A stretch of DNA of 50,572 nucleotides, taken from contig JAFCGN010000004.1 of NCBI GenBank assembly GCA_017608045.1, positions 1-50,572 of the forward strand, read 5' to 3'. This stretch comes from Candidatus Parvarchaeota archaeon (GTDB lineage Archaea; Nanobdellota; Nanobdellia; JAFCGN01). Position 1 is the first letter of the stretch. Each line of letters starts with the position of its first letter. The notes beneath the pieces are model-generated. The model did not search any database, had not been told where the DNA came from, and worked only from the letters and a program-made list of their open reading frames with translations. The translations under genes were made by a program, and so were the position numbers. Shown here one piece after another: positions 23,630 through 31,721 of the stretch.

Positions 23630-24493
23630 ATGAAAATTGTTTGCGTTGGCAATCTTAATCAAGACATAACATTGTTCATGAAGCGTTATCCAAGAAAGCA
23701 TGAGAAAATTGAAGCTCAAAACATTTTAATAAGTAATGGAGGCAGCAGTGCTAACACCGCTTGTTGGCTTTCGAAATCAAGGATTCAAACAATAGTTCTT
23801 GGCAGTGTTGGTGATGATAGTGCTGGAAGAGCACAAATAAAAGAATTAAGGAGTTATGGTGTGAAAACAACGCACATAAGAGTGAGTGAGTTAAGCACTG
23901 GTAGAGCAATAATAATGCAGACAAGCACTGATAAGAGAATGATTAAGCATGCGGGAGCGAACACAGAAATAAGATTAAACAAGAAATTATTAAGAAATGC
24001 TCGTTGGGTTCACGCGAGCAGCATGAATAAAGAATTAAGAAATGAATTATTCAACTATTGTTATGATAATAACATAATTCTTAGTTATGACCCTGGAAGT
24101 AACACACCATCAAGAAAGGAATTAAAAATGATAAAATATCTTTTTATTAATGAAGATGAATTGAGAAGAATAACAAAAAGATTAAACATTGTTGATTCTG
24201 CTAGGAAATGCGGTGCTGAGAATGTTCTTGTTGGCTTAAATAATGGTGGTGCAATTTTTGTAAATAAAGATTTCATGGTTTCAATCCCAAAAATAAAGAT
24301 AAATGATTTTGTTGATGGAACAGGTGCTGGTGACGCTGGGAATGCAGGATTCATTTATGGCATCTTAAAAGGAAAAAAAATAATTGATGCTGTTAAACTT
24401 AAAGTTATTCTAAGCAATTATAAGATAGGTTTTGAAGGCGCGAGAACAGGAATAAAAAATATTAAATTCTTTTATAAATACTTAAAAAAATAA
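23630..24493 (+). CDS. PfkB-family (ribokinase-like) carbohydrate or nucleoside kinase
   Basis: A 287-residue PfkB kinase that phosphorylates a sugar or nucleoside. The N-terminus CVGNLNQDITLF supplies the substrate aspartate; GGSSANTACWLS near 38 is family motif 1; VDGTGAGDAGNAGF near 225 is motif 2, with the anion hole and catalytic Asp. Substrate is undecided: ribokinase, adenosine kinase, or archaeal ribose-1-phosphate kinase are possible. Location at the end of the phosphorylase/ECF/PHP run makes a product of nucleoside cleavage attractive. A TATA-like TTTTTTATTA lies about 28 nt upstream. Confidence 0.85.
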   Translation: MKIVCVGNLNQDITLFMKRYPRKHEKIEAQNILISNGGSSANTACWLSKSRIQTIVLGSVGDDSAGRAQIKELRSYGVKTTHIRVSELSTGRAIIMQTSTDKRMIKHAGANTEIRLNKKLLRNARWVHASSMNKELRNELFNYCYDNNIILSYDPGSNTPSRKELKMIKYLFINEDELRRITKRLNIVDSARKCGAENVLVGLNNGGAIFVNKDFMVSIPKIKINDFVDGTGAGDAGNAGFIYGILKGKKIIDAVKLKVILSNYKIGFEGARTGIKNIKFFYKYLKK

Positions 24494-24514
24494 TTTGTAA
24501 CACTCCTGAAAGCA

Positions 24515-25180
24515 CTAAACATTAATCCTTATTTCATTATGGGAATAACTATTGAATAATTCGCGGGCTTTAACATCATTTATTAAGTACTTATTCAAGC
24601 GACCTACTTCATACAATTTATTAAGCAACCTAATGTCTTCAATATCCCTGTGTTCCATGCGACGCAATTTATCTTTAAGAATCTCAGATAATGGTGCTGT
24701 AAAAACAGGAATTAAACATGGCTTTCCCTGTTTTTTTGACTTAAAATAAGGAACACTAAGAACATTCCCCTCAGGTTTTTCTGTTTTAATTGCATAATCA
24801 AATCTTAATTCTCTCTTACTTCTTGGATTATTACTTAAGAACGTGCCATAATGAATTCTCACTCCATCAACGGACTTGGTTGTTTCTTCTTTATGAAAAG
24901 TAGAATTAATTAATTCTCCAAAACTTAAAAAGGATTCAAGAACCCTGCTTTCAAGATTAGAAGTATCACCTTGTAAATTATAAAAATCAAGATCAATATC
25001 ATTAGTATTCCTCAATAAAACACGCTTTATAACATCCTGAGATTCCTTGCTTTTAATGCCTGATGAAGCAAGAATGTAAGCTTGAACTGCTAAACCACCA
25101 ACAAGCCTGACTCCCATTCCTTGCTCTTCTGAAACTTCTGAAAGCCAGTTTAATTCATCCAAAACATCTGGTAATTTCAT
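24515..25180 (-). CDS. AbiEii-like nucleotidyltransferase
   Basis: A 221-residue polymerase-beta-fold protein. The Gly motif VRLVGGLAVQAY near 24-35, the acidic pair NDIDLDFYN near 60, a third acid in RELRFDYAIK near 127, and C-terminal KDKLRRMEHRDIEDI, the conserved Lys/Arg/Asp helix of AbiEii/MenT-type proteins. Those toxins transfer nucleotides to tRNA or other targets and pair with an AbiEi antitoxin; no such partner is next to it, so it may be a housekeeping enzyme. I choose ATG 25180, about 27 nt after a TTTATAAA box; a GTG at 25201 is also in frame. Confidence 0.7.
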   Translation of the reverse strand: MKLPDVLDELNWLSEVSEEQGMGVRLVGGLAVQAYILASSGIKSKESQDVIKRVLLRNTNDIDLDFYNLQGDTSNLESRVLESFLSFGELINSTFHKEETTKSVDGVRIHYGTFLSNNPRSKRELRFDYAIKTEKPEGNVLSVPYFKSKKQGKPCLIPVFTAPLSEILKDKLRRMEHRDIEDIRLLNKLYEVGRLNKYLINDVKARELFNSYSHNEIRINV

Positions 25181-25245
25181 GACACTTGAAATACTAAACA
25201 CCTTTATAAATCTTACTCCTTGTTAATTACTAATTAGTGGTGAAA

Positions 25246-26262
25246 TTAATCTCTAACGCCTTCTGCTGTAACTCTGAAAACTGCTTCTCCTTCAGGCAAA
25301 CAAGGACTGTCAATTAAACGTGCAATACGTTTCTCTCCCTTGCTTTTGCGTAAATAAACCCTGTATGTGCTTGCATGCCCTACTATGTGCCCTCCAATTG
25401 CTTGTGTTGGATCCCCGAAAAACATGTCTGGTTTGCTCATCACTTGATTGCATATGTAAACAGCTAAATTATACCTGTCTGCTAAACGCTGCAAGAAATG
25501 AAGATGTTTGTTTATTTTTTGTTGTCGTGTTGCTAAGGTTCCTCTTCCAATATACTCACTTCTAAACAAACCCATTAATGAATCTACAACAATTAATTTC
25601 ACATTTAAATTCTCTTTTTCAATAAGTTCTGGTATTTTTTCAGCTAACAATATTTGATGATCACTGCTGAATGCTCTTGCAACTTTTATTCTTGATAATG
25701 CTTTTTTAGGATCCATACCAACAGCTTGAGCTAATTGCATGATACGCTCAGGTCTGAATGTTTTTTCTGTATCAATAAAAACACAATCCCCATCCAAACC
25801 CCCTTTTTCTTTAGGCAATTGAACATTAACTGCAAGCTGAAATGCTGTTTGAGATTTTCCACTTCCAAATTGCCCGAAGAATTCTGTTATTGCTTGTGTT
25901 TCTATTCCCTTCCCTCCTAACAAATTATCCAATTCCTTGCTTCCAGTCGTAATATAACCAACTTTTTTTCTTTTATTAAGCAAATCCTCTCCTGTAACAA
26001 AATTCATTTTAAGCATTTTTCGTGCACTACTGATTATTTTTTGTGCTGTTGCAGAACCCAAACCCGTGTCTTCGCTTAATTGTGCAGCAGGCATGACAGC
26101 AATACTCATTAAATCAGTATATCCTAATTCTTCTAATTTTTCTGCTGTTTTTTCTCCAACTCCAGGAATATCTCTAAGACTTAATTTTAATTTTTCATTT
26201 TCTTCTTTTGATTGAGTCTCATTTGTGCTTTCTTCTGTGCCTTCAAAAAGTTCTTCTTCCAT
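25246..26262 (-). CDS. radA: DNA repair and recombination protein RadA
   Basis: The archaeal RecA/Rad51 recombinase, 338 residues, forming filaments on single-stranded DNA for strand exchange. An acidic N-terminus is followed by the helix-hairpin-helix DNA-binding domain ([18 protein letters not shown], near 33-50), linker motif [10 protein letters not shown], Walker [11 protein letters not shown] near 133, Walker [12 protein letters not shown] near 218, and loop 2 [16 protein letters not shown] near 285. Start ATG 26262 is preferred because GGTGAT lies four nt upstream; ATG 26280 would precede that site. An 18-bp palindrome sits just upstream of its TATA-like element. Confidence 0.96.
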   Translation of the reverse strand: MEEELFEGTEESTNETQSKEENEKLKLSLRDIPGVGEKTAEKLEELGYTDLMSIAVMPAAQLSEDTGLGSATAQKIISSARKMLKMNFVTGEDLLNKRKKVGYITTGSKELDNLLGGKGIETQAITEFFGQFGSGKSQTAFQLAVNVQLPKEKGGLDGDCVFIDTEKTFRPERIMQLAQAVGMDPKKALSRIKVARAFSSDHQILLAEKIPELIEKENLNVKLIVVDSLMGLFRSEYIGRGTLATRQQKINKHLHFLQRLADRYNLAVYICNQVMSKPDMFFGDPTQAIGGHIVGHASTYRVYLRKSKGEKRIARLIDSPCLPEGEAVFRVTAEGVRD

Positions 26263-26315
26263 GCAATCACCTGTGTTCATTAATACTTTTACACCTTCTT
26301 TTTAAAAGAAATTAG

Positions 26316-26333
26316 ATAGTGCAGTGCCACTAT
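26316..26333. promoter_or_regulatory. Palindrome upstream of radA, candidate operator
   Basis: ATAGTGCAGTGCCACTAT has perfect 6-bp arms (ATAGTG/CACTAT) around CAGTGC. It lies about ten nt upstream of a TTTAAAAA TATA-like element for radA (about 26297-26306, reverse strand), where it would overlap the BRE/TFB region. A dimeric regulator could bind here and block TFB. It may instead be a chance hairpin. Confidence 0.4.
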
Positions 26334-26411
26334 TCCTATAATCTGTTAAATTTAAAACCTTTTAAATTTTAAACCTAAAACCATATATAATTTTTTTAGA
26401 TTAAAAATACT

Positions 26412-26627
26412 ATGTATATTGTGGGTAAATGTTATAAATGCGGGGAGTGGATTGCATTCTTGAGAGTGCAAAAAAGTGTGAAATGTCCAAAATGCAGTAG
26501 AGTGCTTAAAGTATCTAAAGTGCTTCAGAACAAACATTACTTTGTTGATAATGCGAGAATAGCAGGAGAAATAATCAAAAAATTTCATGAATCCCAAGGA
26601 GATGTAGGGTTTTTTGTATTCAAGTGA
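26412..26627 (+). CDS. DUF1922-like zinc-ribbon protein
   Basis: 71 residues with two CxxC knuckles, CYKC (7-10) and CPKC (25-28), and a C-terminal helix-rich part (ARIAGEIIKKFHESQGDVGFF). The layout matches archaeal DUF1922, a small single-zinc fold whose role is unknown; a nucleic-acid-associated function is usually guessed. It is divergent from radA and ends 14 nt before the tRNA gene, possibly on the same primary transcript. A TATATAAT element lies about 28 nt before ATG 26412. Confidence 0.72.
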   Translation: MYIVGKCYKCGEWIAFLRVQKSVKCPKCSRVLKVSKVLQNKHYFVDNARIAGEIIKKFHESQGDVGFFVFK

Positions 26628-26641
26628 ATTAATAATATATT

Positions 26642-26738
26642 GCCTGGGTGGCGGAGTGGTTTAACGCGTCGGTCTCGAATAATTCTTGAGACAACCGATG
26701 CCCGAAAGGGCGCACAGGTTCGAATCCTGTCCCAGGCG
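26642..26738 (+). tRNA. tRNA-Ser (anticodon CGA) with an intron
   Basis: All helices can be drawn: acceptor GCCTGGG/CCCAGGC with G discriminator (serine-like), D arm GCG/CGC, anticodon stem TCGGT/ACCGA, long variable arm with GCCC-GAAA-GGGC, and T arm ACAGG-TTCGAAT-CCTGT. The long variable arm and CGA anticodon (codon UCG) identify serine. The anticodon loop holds 13 extra bases, 26680-26692 (TAATTCTTGAGAC), at the canonical 37/38 site; TCGA pairs with TTGA to give a bulge-helix-bulge-like site for the archaeal endonuclease. CCA is not encoded. Confidence 0.93.
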
Positions 26739-26778
26739 CTTTAAATAATAAAAAGTATAATAAAAAGTGAGGGAAAAA

Positions 26779-27213
26779 ATGAATAAAAATAATAATTATT
26801 TTTTGTTAATAAGCACTACATTGATTTTATTGCTTCCTTTAATGACTGCTACTTATATTTTTTTAGTTAAGTCTAAACTGATTATATTTTCTTTTTTTTC
26901 TTTAATTTTATTAATTAGTTTCTTATTAGGTGTTTCTGATAAACAAGAAAAACCAAAAAAAATTTTGATCATGCTTTCACTTGGAATAATTTTATCCTTA
27001 ATTCAATTATTTTTTTTAAATAAATTTGGCAGGAATCCTATTTATTTAATTGCATTTCCCATTTATCTTTGGGCTTGGACAGCTATATATGCTGCAGGTC
27101 TTCGTATAAAACCAAACAATTTACATCCAAATGACATGCTTGATGCTTTAATAACGAGTTTAGCAGGTCTTGGCACTTTAACATGGTTATGGTTTAATAT
27201 TTTCGGAATATAA
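26779..27213 (+). CDS. Small polytopic membrane protein
   Basis: 144 residues, four hydrophobic helices (about 7-27, 31-48, 58-78 and 85-105) and a last one at the C-terminus (120-142). Polar or conserved-looking elements between helices are GRNPIYLIAFPIYLWAW and LRIKPNNLHPNDMLD. No family recognised. ATG 26779 is used because GTGAGG lies seven nt upstream; the GTG at 26767 belongs to that site. It follows the tRNA gene by about 40 nt. Confidence 0.6.
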   Translation: MNKNNNYFLLISTTLILLLPLMTATYIFLVKSKLIIFSFFSLILLISFLLGVSDKQEKPKKILIMLSLGIILSLIQLFFLNKFGRNPIYLIAFPIYLWAWTAIYAAGLRIKPNNLHPNDMLDALITSLAGLGTLTWLWFNIFGI

Positions 27214-27252
27214 TAAAAAAGTTATAAATAAAAGAACTTTTTTTATTAATAA

Positions 27253-27498
27253 ATGGGAATTAAATTAATCTTGTTTAAGGGACCTATTGAAGTTGAAGTT
27301 GAACTTGGACTTGGGTTTATGGATAAAAAAGATTTTAATAAAATGCTTAAAATTGTGAAATCCTTGGAGGACAGGGAGTTTGATGGAGTTAATAAGGTTT
27401 GGCGTGCTCCAATAACTCTTAATAATGTTGCTGTAATAGAACGGTTTTTAACAAAAACAGAATTAGAGAGAATTAATGCTTTGCTAAAAAATGCATGA
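27253..27498 (+). CDS. Small soluble protein, helicase-N-terminus-like
   Basis: 81 residues, acidic at the N-terminus (GPIEVEVELGLGF) with the phrase REFDGVNKVWRAPITLNNV at 47-65. Similar phrases occur in small domains before or within SNF2/HARP-type helicases, so it may be a free-standing DNA-binding or adaptor domain; that likeness is weak. A TATA-like TTATAAAT lies about 28 nt before ATG 27253, giving a leaderless start. No membrane helices or signal peptide. Confidence 0.6.
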   Translation: MGIKLILFKGPIEVEVELGLGFMDKKDFNKMLKIVKSLEDREFDGVNKVWRAPITLNNVAVIERFLTKTELERINALLKNA

Positions 27499-27815
27499 TT
27501 ACTCTGCATTTGTTTTCCTGACTCTTAACACGATTTTTTTTCTTTTTTTATTATTATTCTTTTTTTTGATTCATAATACTATTAAAACAAAAGTGTTTTT
27601 AATAATCTTTAAGCAAGTAATTAATGCTTTTTTTATTTATTTCCTTTTTTTCAGTAATATTTTGTTTTTTTAAAAAAGAGGGAAAAGGAATGTTTATAAG
27701 ATAATTATAGTCATTATTAATTTCTCTTCCATAATAATCATAATTTATTGTTTTTTTCTTCTTTTGATGTTCTCGTAATTTATTACTATAATAATTCATT
27801 TATAATAATCCTCGC
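27499..27815. other. Low-complexity A+T intergenic region with doubtful short frames
   Basis: This 317-nt stretch between convergent genes is mostly T-runs and A-runs. Two overlapping opposite frames exist: plus 27491-27673, a Phe/Leu-rich frame made by poly-T, and minus 27599-27799, a 66-codon Lys/Tyr/Asn-rich frame 17 nt after the deoxyhypusine synthase stop with GAGG eleven nt before its ATG. The minus frame is the only one I would consider, at about 0.25 probability. T-runs on each strand probably terminate the two flanking transcripts. Confidence 0.45.
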
Positions 27816-28748
27816 TTATTTCTTTTTTAATCTTTCTTTAACAGCACTTATGATTAATGGTAAACTAATTGTTGCATCACCATAAACAGTTTGGTACATA
27901 GCATCAGGGCTTATTTTCCCCCAACTTATTCCTTCTGATAATGTTGCCCCGCTTAATCCTCCCCATTGCGGGGAATCTGTTGTTAATTGAACCGCGTATT
28001 TATGATTAGTGTCAGCGAATTGTTGGGCTTGGAGGATAAAATTCTTTGGAACGCCACCACCGATTAATAAGCAACCAGTGCGTTTTGCAGTCCATACTAA
28101 TTCATTTACAAATTCGTGCCAATCCAAAAAAAGGTCTACGTCAAGTTCATTAAATTGCTTGAACAACCATATTTGCATTCCAAACCCGCAGTCAGGCAAG
28201 GAAGGGCAAAAAATCGGCACATTATTTTCATATGCTATTCTAACCCACGAATGAGATGCTGGAAATTTTTTGCTTAATGCTTTTCCAAATTCTTTCATTA
28301 ATCCTGCGGAAGAATACTTTTTTTTTGGAAGAGTTTTTAGAACATTTTGACTGAAATCTTCAAGGGATTCATAAACCTCGTCTTTCATATAAATATCATA
28401 AATTCTGTCTATTTTTTTCTTTCTTAGTTCTGCATCATCTTTATCTAACGCACCAATATAATGCTTATTCCCAATAGCATTAATTAAATCATGAGTTATG
28501 TTAGCGCCAGTTGTGACAATCCCATGTATCCACTCATTTTCTATCATTTCAATAACTAATTCTGTCATTCCAGCAGGAATCATTGCACCACTTAATCCGA
28601 GGAAATTCCTGCATTCCTTATCTTTAAACATTTTTTCAACAATATCAGTAGCTTTGCTTAATCTTCTTGCATTAAAACCAGTGCTGCCCATCTGCTTTAT
28701 TAAATCATTAACATTATTAGTTGGTTTTATTGCTTTAATAGGCTTCAT
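27816..28748 (-). CDS. dys: Deoxyhypusine synthase
   Basis: 310 residues that transfer the aminobutyl group of spermidine to a lysine of aIF5A using NAD. Visible are LGLSGAMIPAGMT near 50-62 (NAD-binding part), TTGANITHDL near 79, and the catalytic-lysine region LSEGISWGKISPDAMY near 270-285 followed by GDATISLPLI. The lysine in WGK accepts the butylamine intermediate. A homospermidine-synthase-like relative is possible but needs no different motif. aIF5A is not in this window. Start ATG 28748. Confidence 0.9.
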   Translation of the reverse strand: MKPIKAIKPTNNVNDLIKQMGSTGFNARRLSKATDIVEKMFKDKECRNFLGLSGAMIPAGMTELVIEMIENEWIHGIVTTGANITHDLINAIGNKHYIGALDKDDAELRKKKIDRIYDIYMKDEVYESLEDFSQNVLKTLPKKKYSSAGLMKEFGKALSKKFPASHSWVRIAYENNVPIFCPSLPDCGFGMQIWLFKQFNELDVDLFLDWHEFVNELVWTAKRTGCLLIGGGVPKNFILQAQQFADTNHKYAVQLTTDSPQWGGLSGATLSEGISWGKISPDAMYQTVYGDATISLPLIISAVKERLKKK

Positions 28749-28827
28749 AAGAAAATAATTACGAAAAAACGCATTATAAGAGTTACTCTAAACATTTTTG
28801 TTTAAGTAATGATTACTCATTAATTCA

Positions 28828-29016
28828 ATGAAGGTTTATTACTCTTGTTTAATTGATGAAAATAATAATTTTATTGATGCAACATGGAATTCTTCCCTTC
28901 AAAAATTCGGATTCCCTGTTAATTTAGATTGGGATGGGAAGCAATCATTAAAGTTAGGAGTAATTCCTTGTGATGATATTATCATAATTCATAATTCTTT
29001 TCAAGAAAAACAATAA
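28828..29016 (+). CDS. Small hypothetical protein
   Basis: 62 residues, beta-rich and soluble (KVYYSCLIDENNNFIDATWN, VNLDWDGKQSLKLGVIPCDDIIIIH), no named family recognised. A TATA-like TGTTTAAGTA lies about 25 nt before ATG 28828, consistent with a leaderless transcript divergent from deoxyhypusine synthase. Composition is less lysine-rich than random frames of this A+T content, which favours a real gene, but support is modest. Confidence 0.5.
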   Translation: MKVYYSCLIDENNNFIDATWNSSLQKFGFPVNLDWDGKQSLKLGVIPCDDIIIIHNSFQEKQ

Positions 29017-29106
29017 TGTAAACATAAGGAAATAAAAGAAATTAAAAGCGAAAAAAGAAAGGTTTTCAATTTTTACAAGGAATTAAATAAATGGTTAAAT
29101 TCTTGA

Positions 29107-29748
29107 TTATTTTAGTTGGGCTATGAAACAATAATAATCCTTGTTATCCTTCCATGAATCAAGAATTTTGAAGTCTTTATAATGATTAAGAATTCTTTTT
29201 TTATTATAAATGAAATGAGTGAGTCCTGCTTCACCACCAATGGTAGGCACGTAAGTGTTAGGAGCGATTTTTTTAGCTGTCTTAACTAAGCAATAACGCA
29301 CTTTTCCATTACTAATCCTGCCGCATAACGTGATAAAAATAAAGCCCTTTGGTTTTAAGACTCTTTTTAATTCATTAATAGCGAACCTGATTTTCTTTTC
29401 AGTATTGTGTTGTAATACTTGCACGCTAATAATAGCATCAAAACTATCATCCTCGTATGGTAATGTGTTAAAAACGTCTCCTACTTTAAGATCTGCTTTA
29501 AAATCGTTTTTAATTAAGAAATCATTAAAGATTTTTATTCCTTCAGTTGAGATATCAATACCACTAACTTCAAATCCTTTTAATAATAATGGGAGTGAAT
29601 TCCTGCCTGTGCCACAACCAAGATCAAGAACTCTTTTAACACCGTTTTCTTTAAAGAAATCAATAATTTTATTCATGCTTTCATGAGGTTTCATAACATC
29701 ATAATAAGCGTAATCCTTTTTTTTATAAATCTCATCCCACTCATACAT
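29107..29748 (-). CDS. Class I SAM-dependent methyltransferase
   Basis: 213 residues of a Rossmann methyltransferase, TehB/UbiE-like. Motif I VLDLGCGTGRNSLPLL (41-56) binds SAM, GIDIST near 63 carries the acidic ribose contact, VGDVFNTLPYEDDSFDAI near 92-108 is motif II/III, and LKRVLKPKGFIFITL near 130 is post-motif. The substrate is unknown; small molecules are usual. The C-terminal THFIYNKKRILNHYKDF resembles cap regions of TehB-like enzymes. Isolated gene with its own A+T-rich promoter region. Confidence 0.85.
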   Translation of the reverse strand: MYEWDEIYKKKDYAYYDVMKPHESMNKIIDFFKENGVKRVLDLGCGTGRNSLPLLLKGFEVSGIDISTEGIKIFNDFLIKNDFKADLKVGDVFNTLPYEDDSFDAIISVQVLQHNTEKKIRFAINELKRVLKPKGFIFITLCGRISNGKVRYCLVKTAKKIAPNTYVPTIGGEAGLTHFIYNKKRILNHYKDFKILDSWKDNKDYYCFIAQLK

Positions 29749-29911
29749 GAAGAATCAATAATATTTTTTGATTTTAATTATTTTCTTTTTATATGATTAT
29801 TTTTATTTAGAAGGATTAGTTGAAATAACAAACTCCTTTTGAATTAATTACATAATCCTTAGAAACGTAATTACTAATTATTTGTGTAATTGTTGATTTA
29901 AGAATAATTCA

Positions 29912-30580
29912 TTATTCATTCTTTTTTTCTAATAAATCTGTTGCATTAATTATTGGAACATGAAATCTCTCGTAATCTTCAAAAATTCTTGGGCAAGCAG
30001 TATTCACAAATGCGTCAAATGTTTTACCATCTTTTTGGCTTCTAAAATCAAATAGGATTTCAGGAGTTAAATTATTTCCCATAATCCTGTAATGCTTTTT
30101 CCCTAATTTATCCAAGTACGCTTCTACTTTTTTTACTAAACTCAGATTGCATTGCCCGGGTTTAATGCTTACAAGCACTCCTATTATCCTAGCTTCTGTT
30201 ATTATTTTATCTTTCATCACTGCTTTTATTCTTGCAATTCTTTTTATTTCTTCTTCTTTTAATTTTCTTAATTCATTTGTTTCAGGGTTAGCAATAAAAA
30301 CCGTAACATTAGGATTCCTTTCCTTAATACCTATTGGATGAAATTTTCCTGTGCCTAAATAAAGAATTATCTCGTGTTCTGGAATTTTTCCTCTGCATCC
30401 GAGGACATTACCTTCATAAATAAGATTTTTAATTTTTTTTGCTAACATTTTTGCTTGCAATTCATATTGAATTGTTGAAAAAAGAGAAACTCTTTTATTT
30501 TGCGCAAATTTCTCTATTTTTTTAATAAAACTTTTTTCTAATTCCTTTTTTGAATGCACGGGCACGTATTCAATCCTCAT
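29912..30580 (-). CDS. dph2: Truncated diphthamide synthase-like protein (Dph2), lacking domain 1
   Basis: 222 residues matching domains 2 and 3 of archaeal Dph2: GNVLGC (Cys62), ILYLGTGKFHPIG, VLVSIKPGQCNLS and VNTACPRIFEDY (Cys196). Archaeal Dph2 of about 340 residues has three domains, each giving one cysteine to the [4Fe-4S] cluster that makes the radical attacking EF2 histidine. Here the first domain and cysteine are absent, and the neighbour leaves no room for them. Cys144 (PGQC) is extra. ATG 30580 lies about 25 nt after a TATA-like AAATATAT. Activity as a diphthamide enzyme is doubtful. Confidence 0.75.
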   Translation of the reverse strand: MRIEYVPVHSKKELEKSFIKKIEKFAQNKRVSLFSTIQYELQAKMLAKKIKNLIYEGNVLGCRGKIPEHEIILYLGTGKFHPIGIKERNPNVTVFIANPETNELRKLKEEEIKRIARIKAVMKDKIITEARIIGVLVSIKPGQCNLSLVKKVEAYLDKLGKKHYRIMGNNLTPEILFDFRSQKDGKTFDAFVNTACPRIFEDYERFHVPIINATDLLEKKNE

Positions 30581-30621
30581 AAGTGCAATATATTTTTTCA
30601 AAATTAAAAGCATTTGGTTTT

Positions 30622-31185
30622 TTACAAACTCATTAAAAAACCAGCAAGCAAGGGAACAATCAAATTATCATCAATGAAAGTTATTGCTTCGCTTAAAGAG
30701 AGTATTGCAGAACAGATTAACGAAAAAAACAAGTTATACTTAGTGCTTAAGATAAGAAAACAACTTGTAAAAAAAACAATCATTCCTTCCAAAGTTTTAT
30801 TTCCGTATATTTTAATTTTCCCAAAATATGATCCATAAATTGTTGCTAAACTATCACACACTCCAAGAATAAAAAGAGAAGTTATAGCAATTTTTTTAGG
30901 AAATAACCAGATTGTAAGAAAAGCACCTAAAGTGAAATAAAAAGCACCTTTCCCAAGAATAGTGTTTTTTCTTTCAAAAACATCCAAGAAAAAACTAATT
31001 AAAAAAATTTTTTTTCCCTGATTTACATAAAAAATTGTTAAGGAGCCAAAAAAGAGCAAACCAAGAAGAAAAAGCGGGACAAACGCATCAAAATAATAAA
31101 CAAAAAAAATAATAATAAGAGCATAAAAAATATGAAATACTTGCCTTCTTAATTCAAGAAATTTCTCACTTAATAAAAAGTTCAT
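30622..31185 (-). CDS. Dolichol/phytol kinase-like membrane protein
   Basis: 187 residues, about six membrane helices, of the Sec59/VTE5 polyprenol-kinase and CDP-diglyceride-synthase-like group. The conserved cytidine-nucleotide region reads LGKGAFYFTLGAFLTIW near 75 and VCDSLATIYGSYFGK with GNKTLEGMIVFF near 110-135. Such enzymes use CTP to phosphorylate isoprenoid alcohols; in archaea they may supply glycosyl-carrier lipids or recycle geranylgeraniol. It lies upstream of the Dph2-like gene, whose TATA-like box follows its stop. Confidence 0.8.
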   Translation of the reverse strand: MNFLLSEKFLELRRQVFHIFYALIIIFFVYYFDAFVPLFLLGLLFFGSLTIFYVNQGKKIFLISFFLDVFERKNTILGKGAFYFTLGAFLTIWLFPKKIAITSLFILGVCDSLATIYGSYFGKIKIYGNKTLEGMIVFFTSCFLILSTKYNLFFSLICSAILSLSEAITFIDDNLIVPLLAGFLMSL

Positions 31186-31237
31186 ATCTAACTAAACCCC
31201 CAATCTCTTTAAATAATTATTTAGCATTAAAATTTTT

Positions 31238-31663
31238 ATGATTAAGTATGAGTTTTCAGCAGGATGCGTGGTATTTAAAAACAATAATGGAAAAATAAAT
31301 TTTCTCATTGTTCAGCATGAGAGAGGGCATTGGAGTTTTCCAAAAGGACATATAGAACTTGGTGAAACAGCAAAAGAAACAGCTTTACGAGAAACAAGAG
31401 AGGAAACAGGACTTAAAGTAAAAATAATCAAAGATTTAAAATATGTGGAGTTCTTTTTTAGAAATAAAGCAAAAAATCTTGTTTTAAAAAAAGTTCATTT
31501 TTTTCTTGCTAAAGCTAAACCACAAGACAAAGTTAAACTTAGTTTTGAGTTCAAGGACTTCAAATGGCTTGCTTATCATGATGCAAAAAGAAAAATAACA
31601 TATAAGAATGATAAGCAATTATTAGAGAAAGCATTTAATGAATTAAAAAAAAGAACACAATAA
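31238..31663 (+). CDS. Nudix hydrolase (Ap4A/NTP-type)
   Basis: 141 residues with a complete Nudix box: GHIELGETAKETALRETREE (about 38-57) followed by TGL, fitting GX5EX7REUXEEXGU. It hydrolyses nucleoside diphosphates linked to another group, needing Mg. WSFPKGH just before the box and small size resemble diadenosine-tetraphosphate hydrolases. A TATA-like TTTAAATAATTATT lies about 30 nt before ATG 31238. It is followed after about 60 nt by aIF1A. Confidence 0.88.
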   Translation: MIKYEFSAGCVVFKNNNGKINFLIVQHERGHWSFPKGHIELGETAKETALRETREETGLKVKIIKDLKYVEFFFRNKAKNLVLKKVHFFLAKAKPQDKVKLSFEFKDFKWLAYHDAKRKITYKNDKQLLEKAFNELKKRTQ

Positions 31664-31721
31664 TTAACAGATTAGCACTCGTTTGGAAATGCTTTTAAAT
31701 CAAAGAATATTTGAAAGTTTT

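Noticed and set aside
27491-27673. 60-codon Phe/Leu-rich frame
   Set aside because: Poly-T translation of a likely termination region; no independent support.
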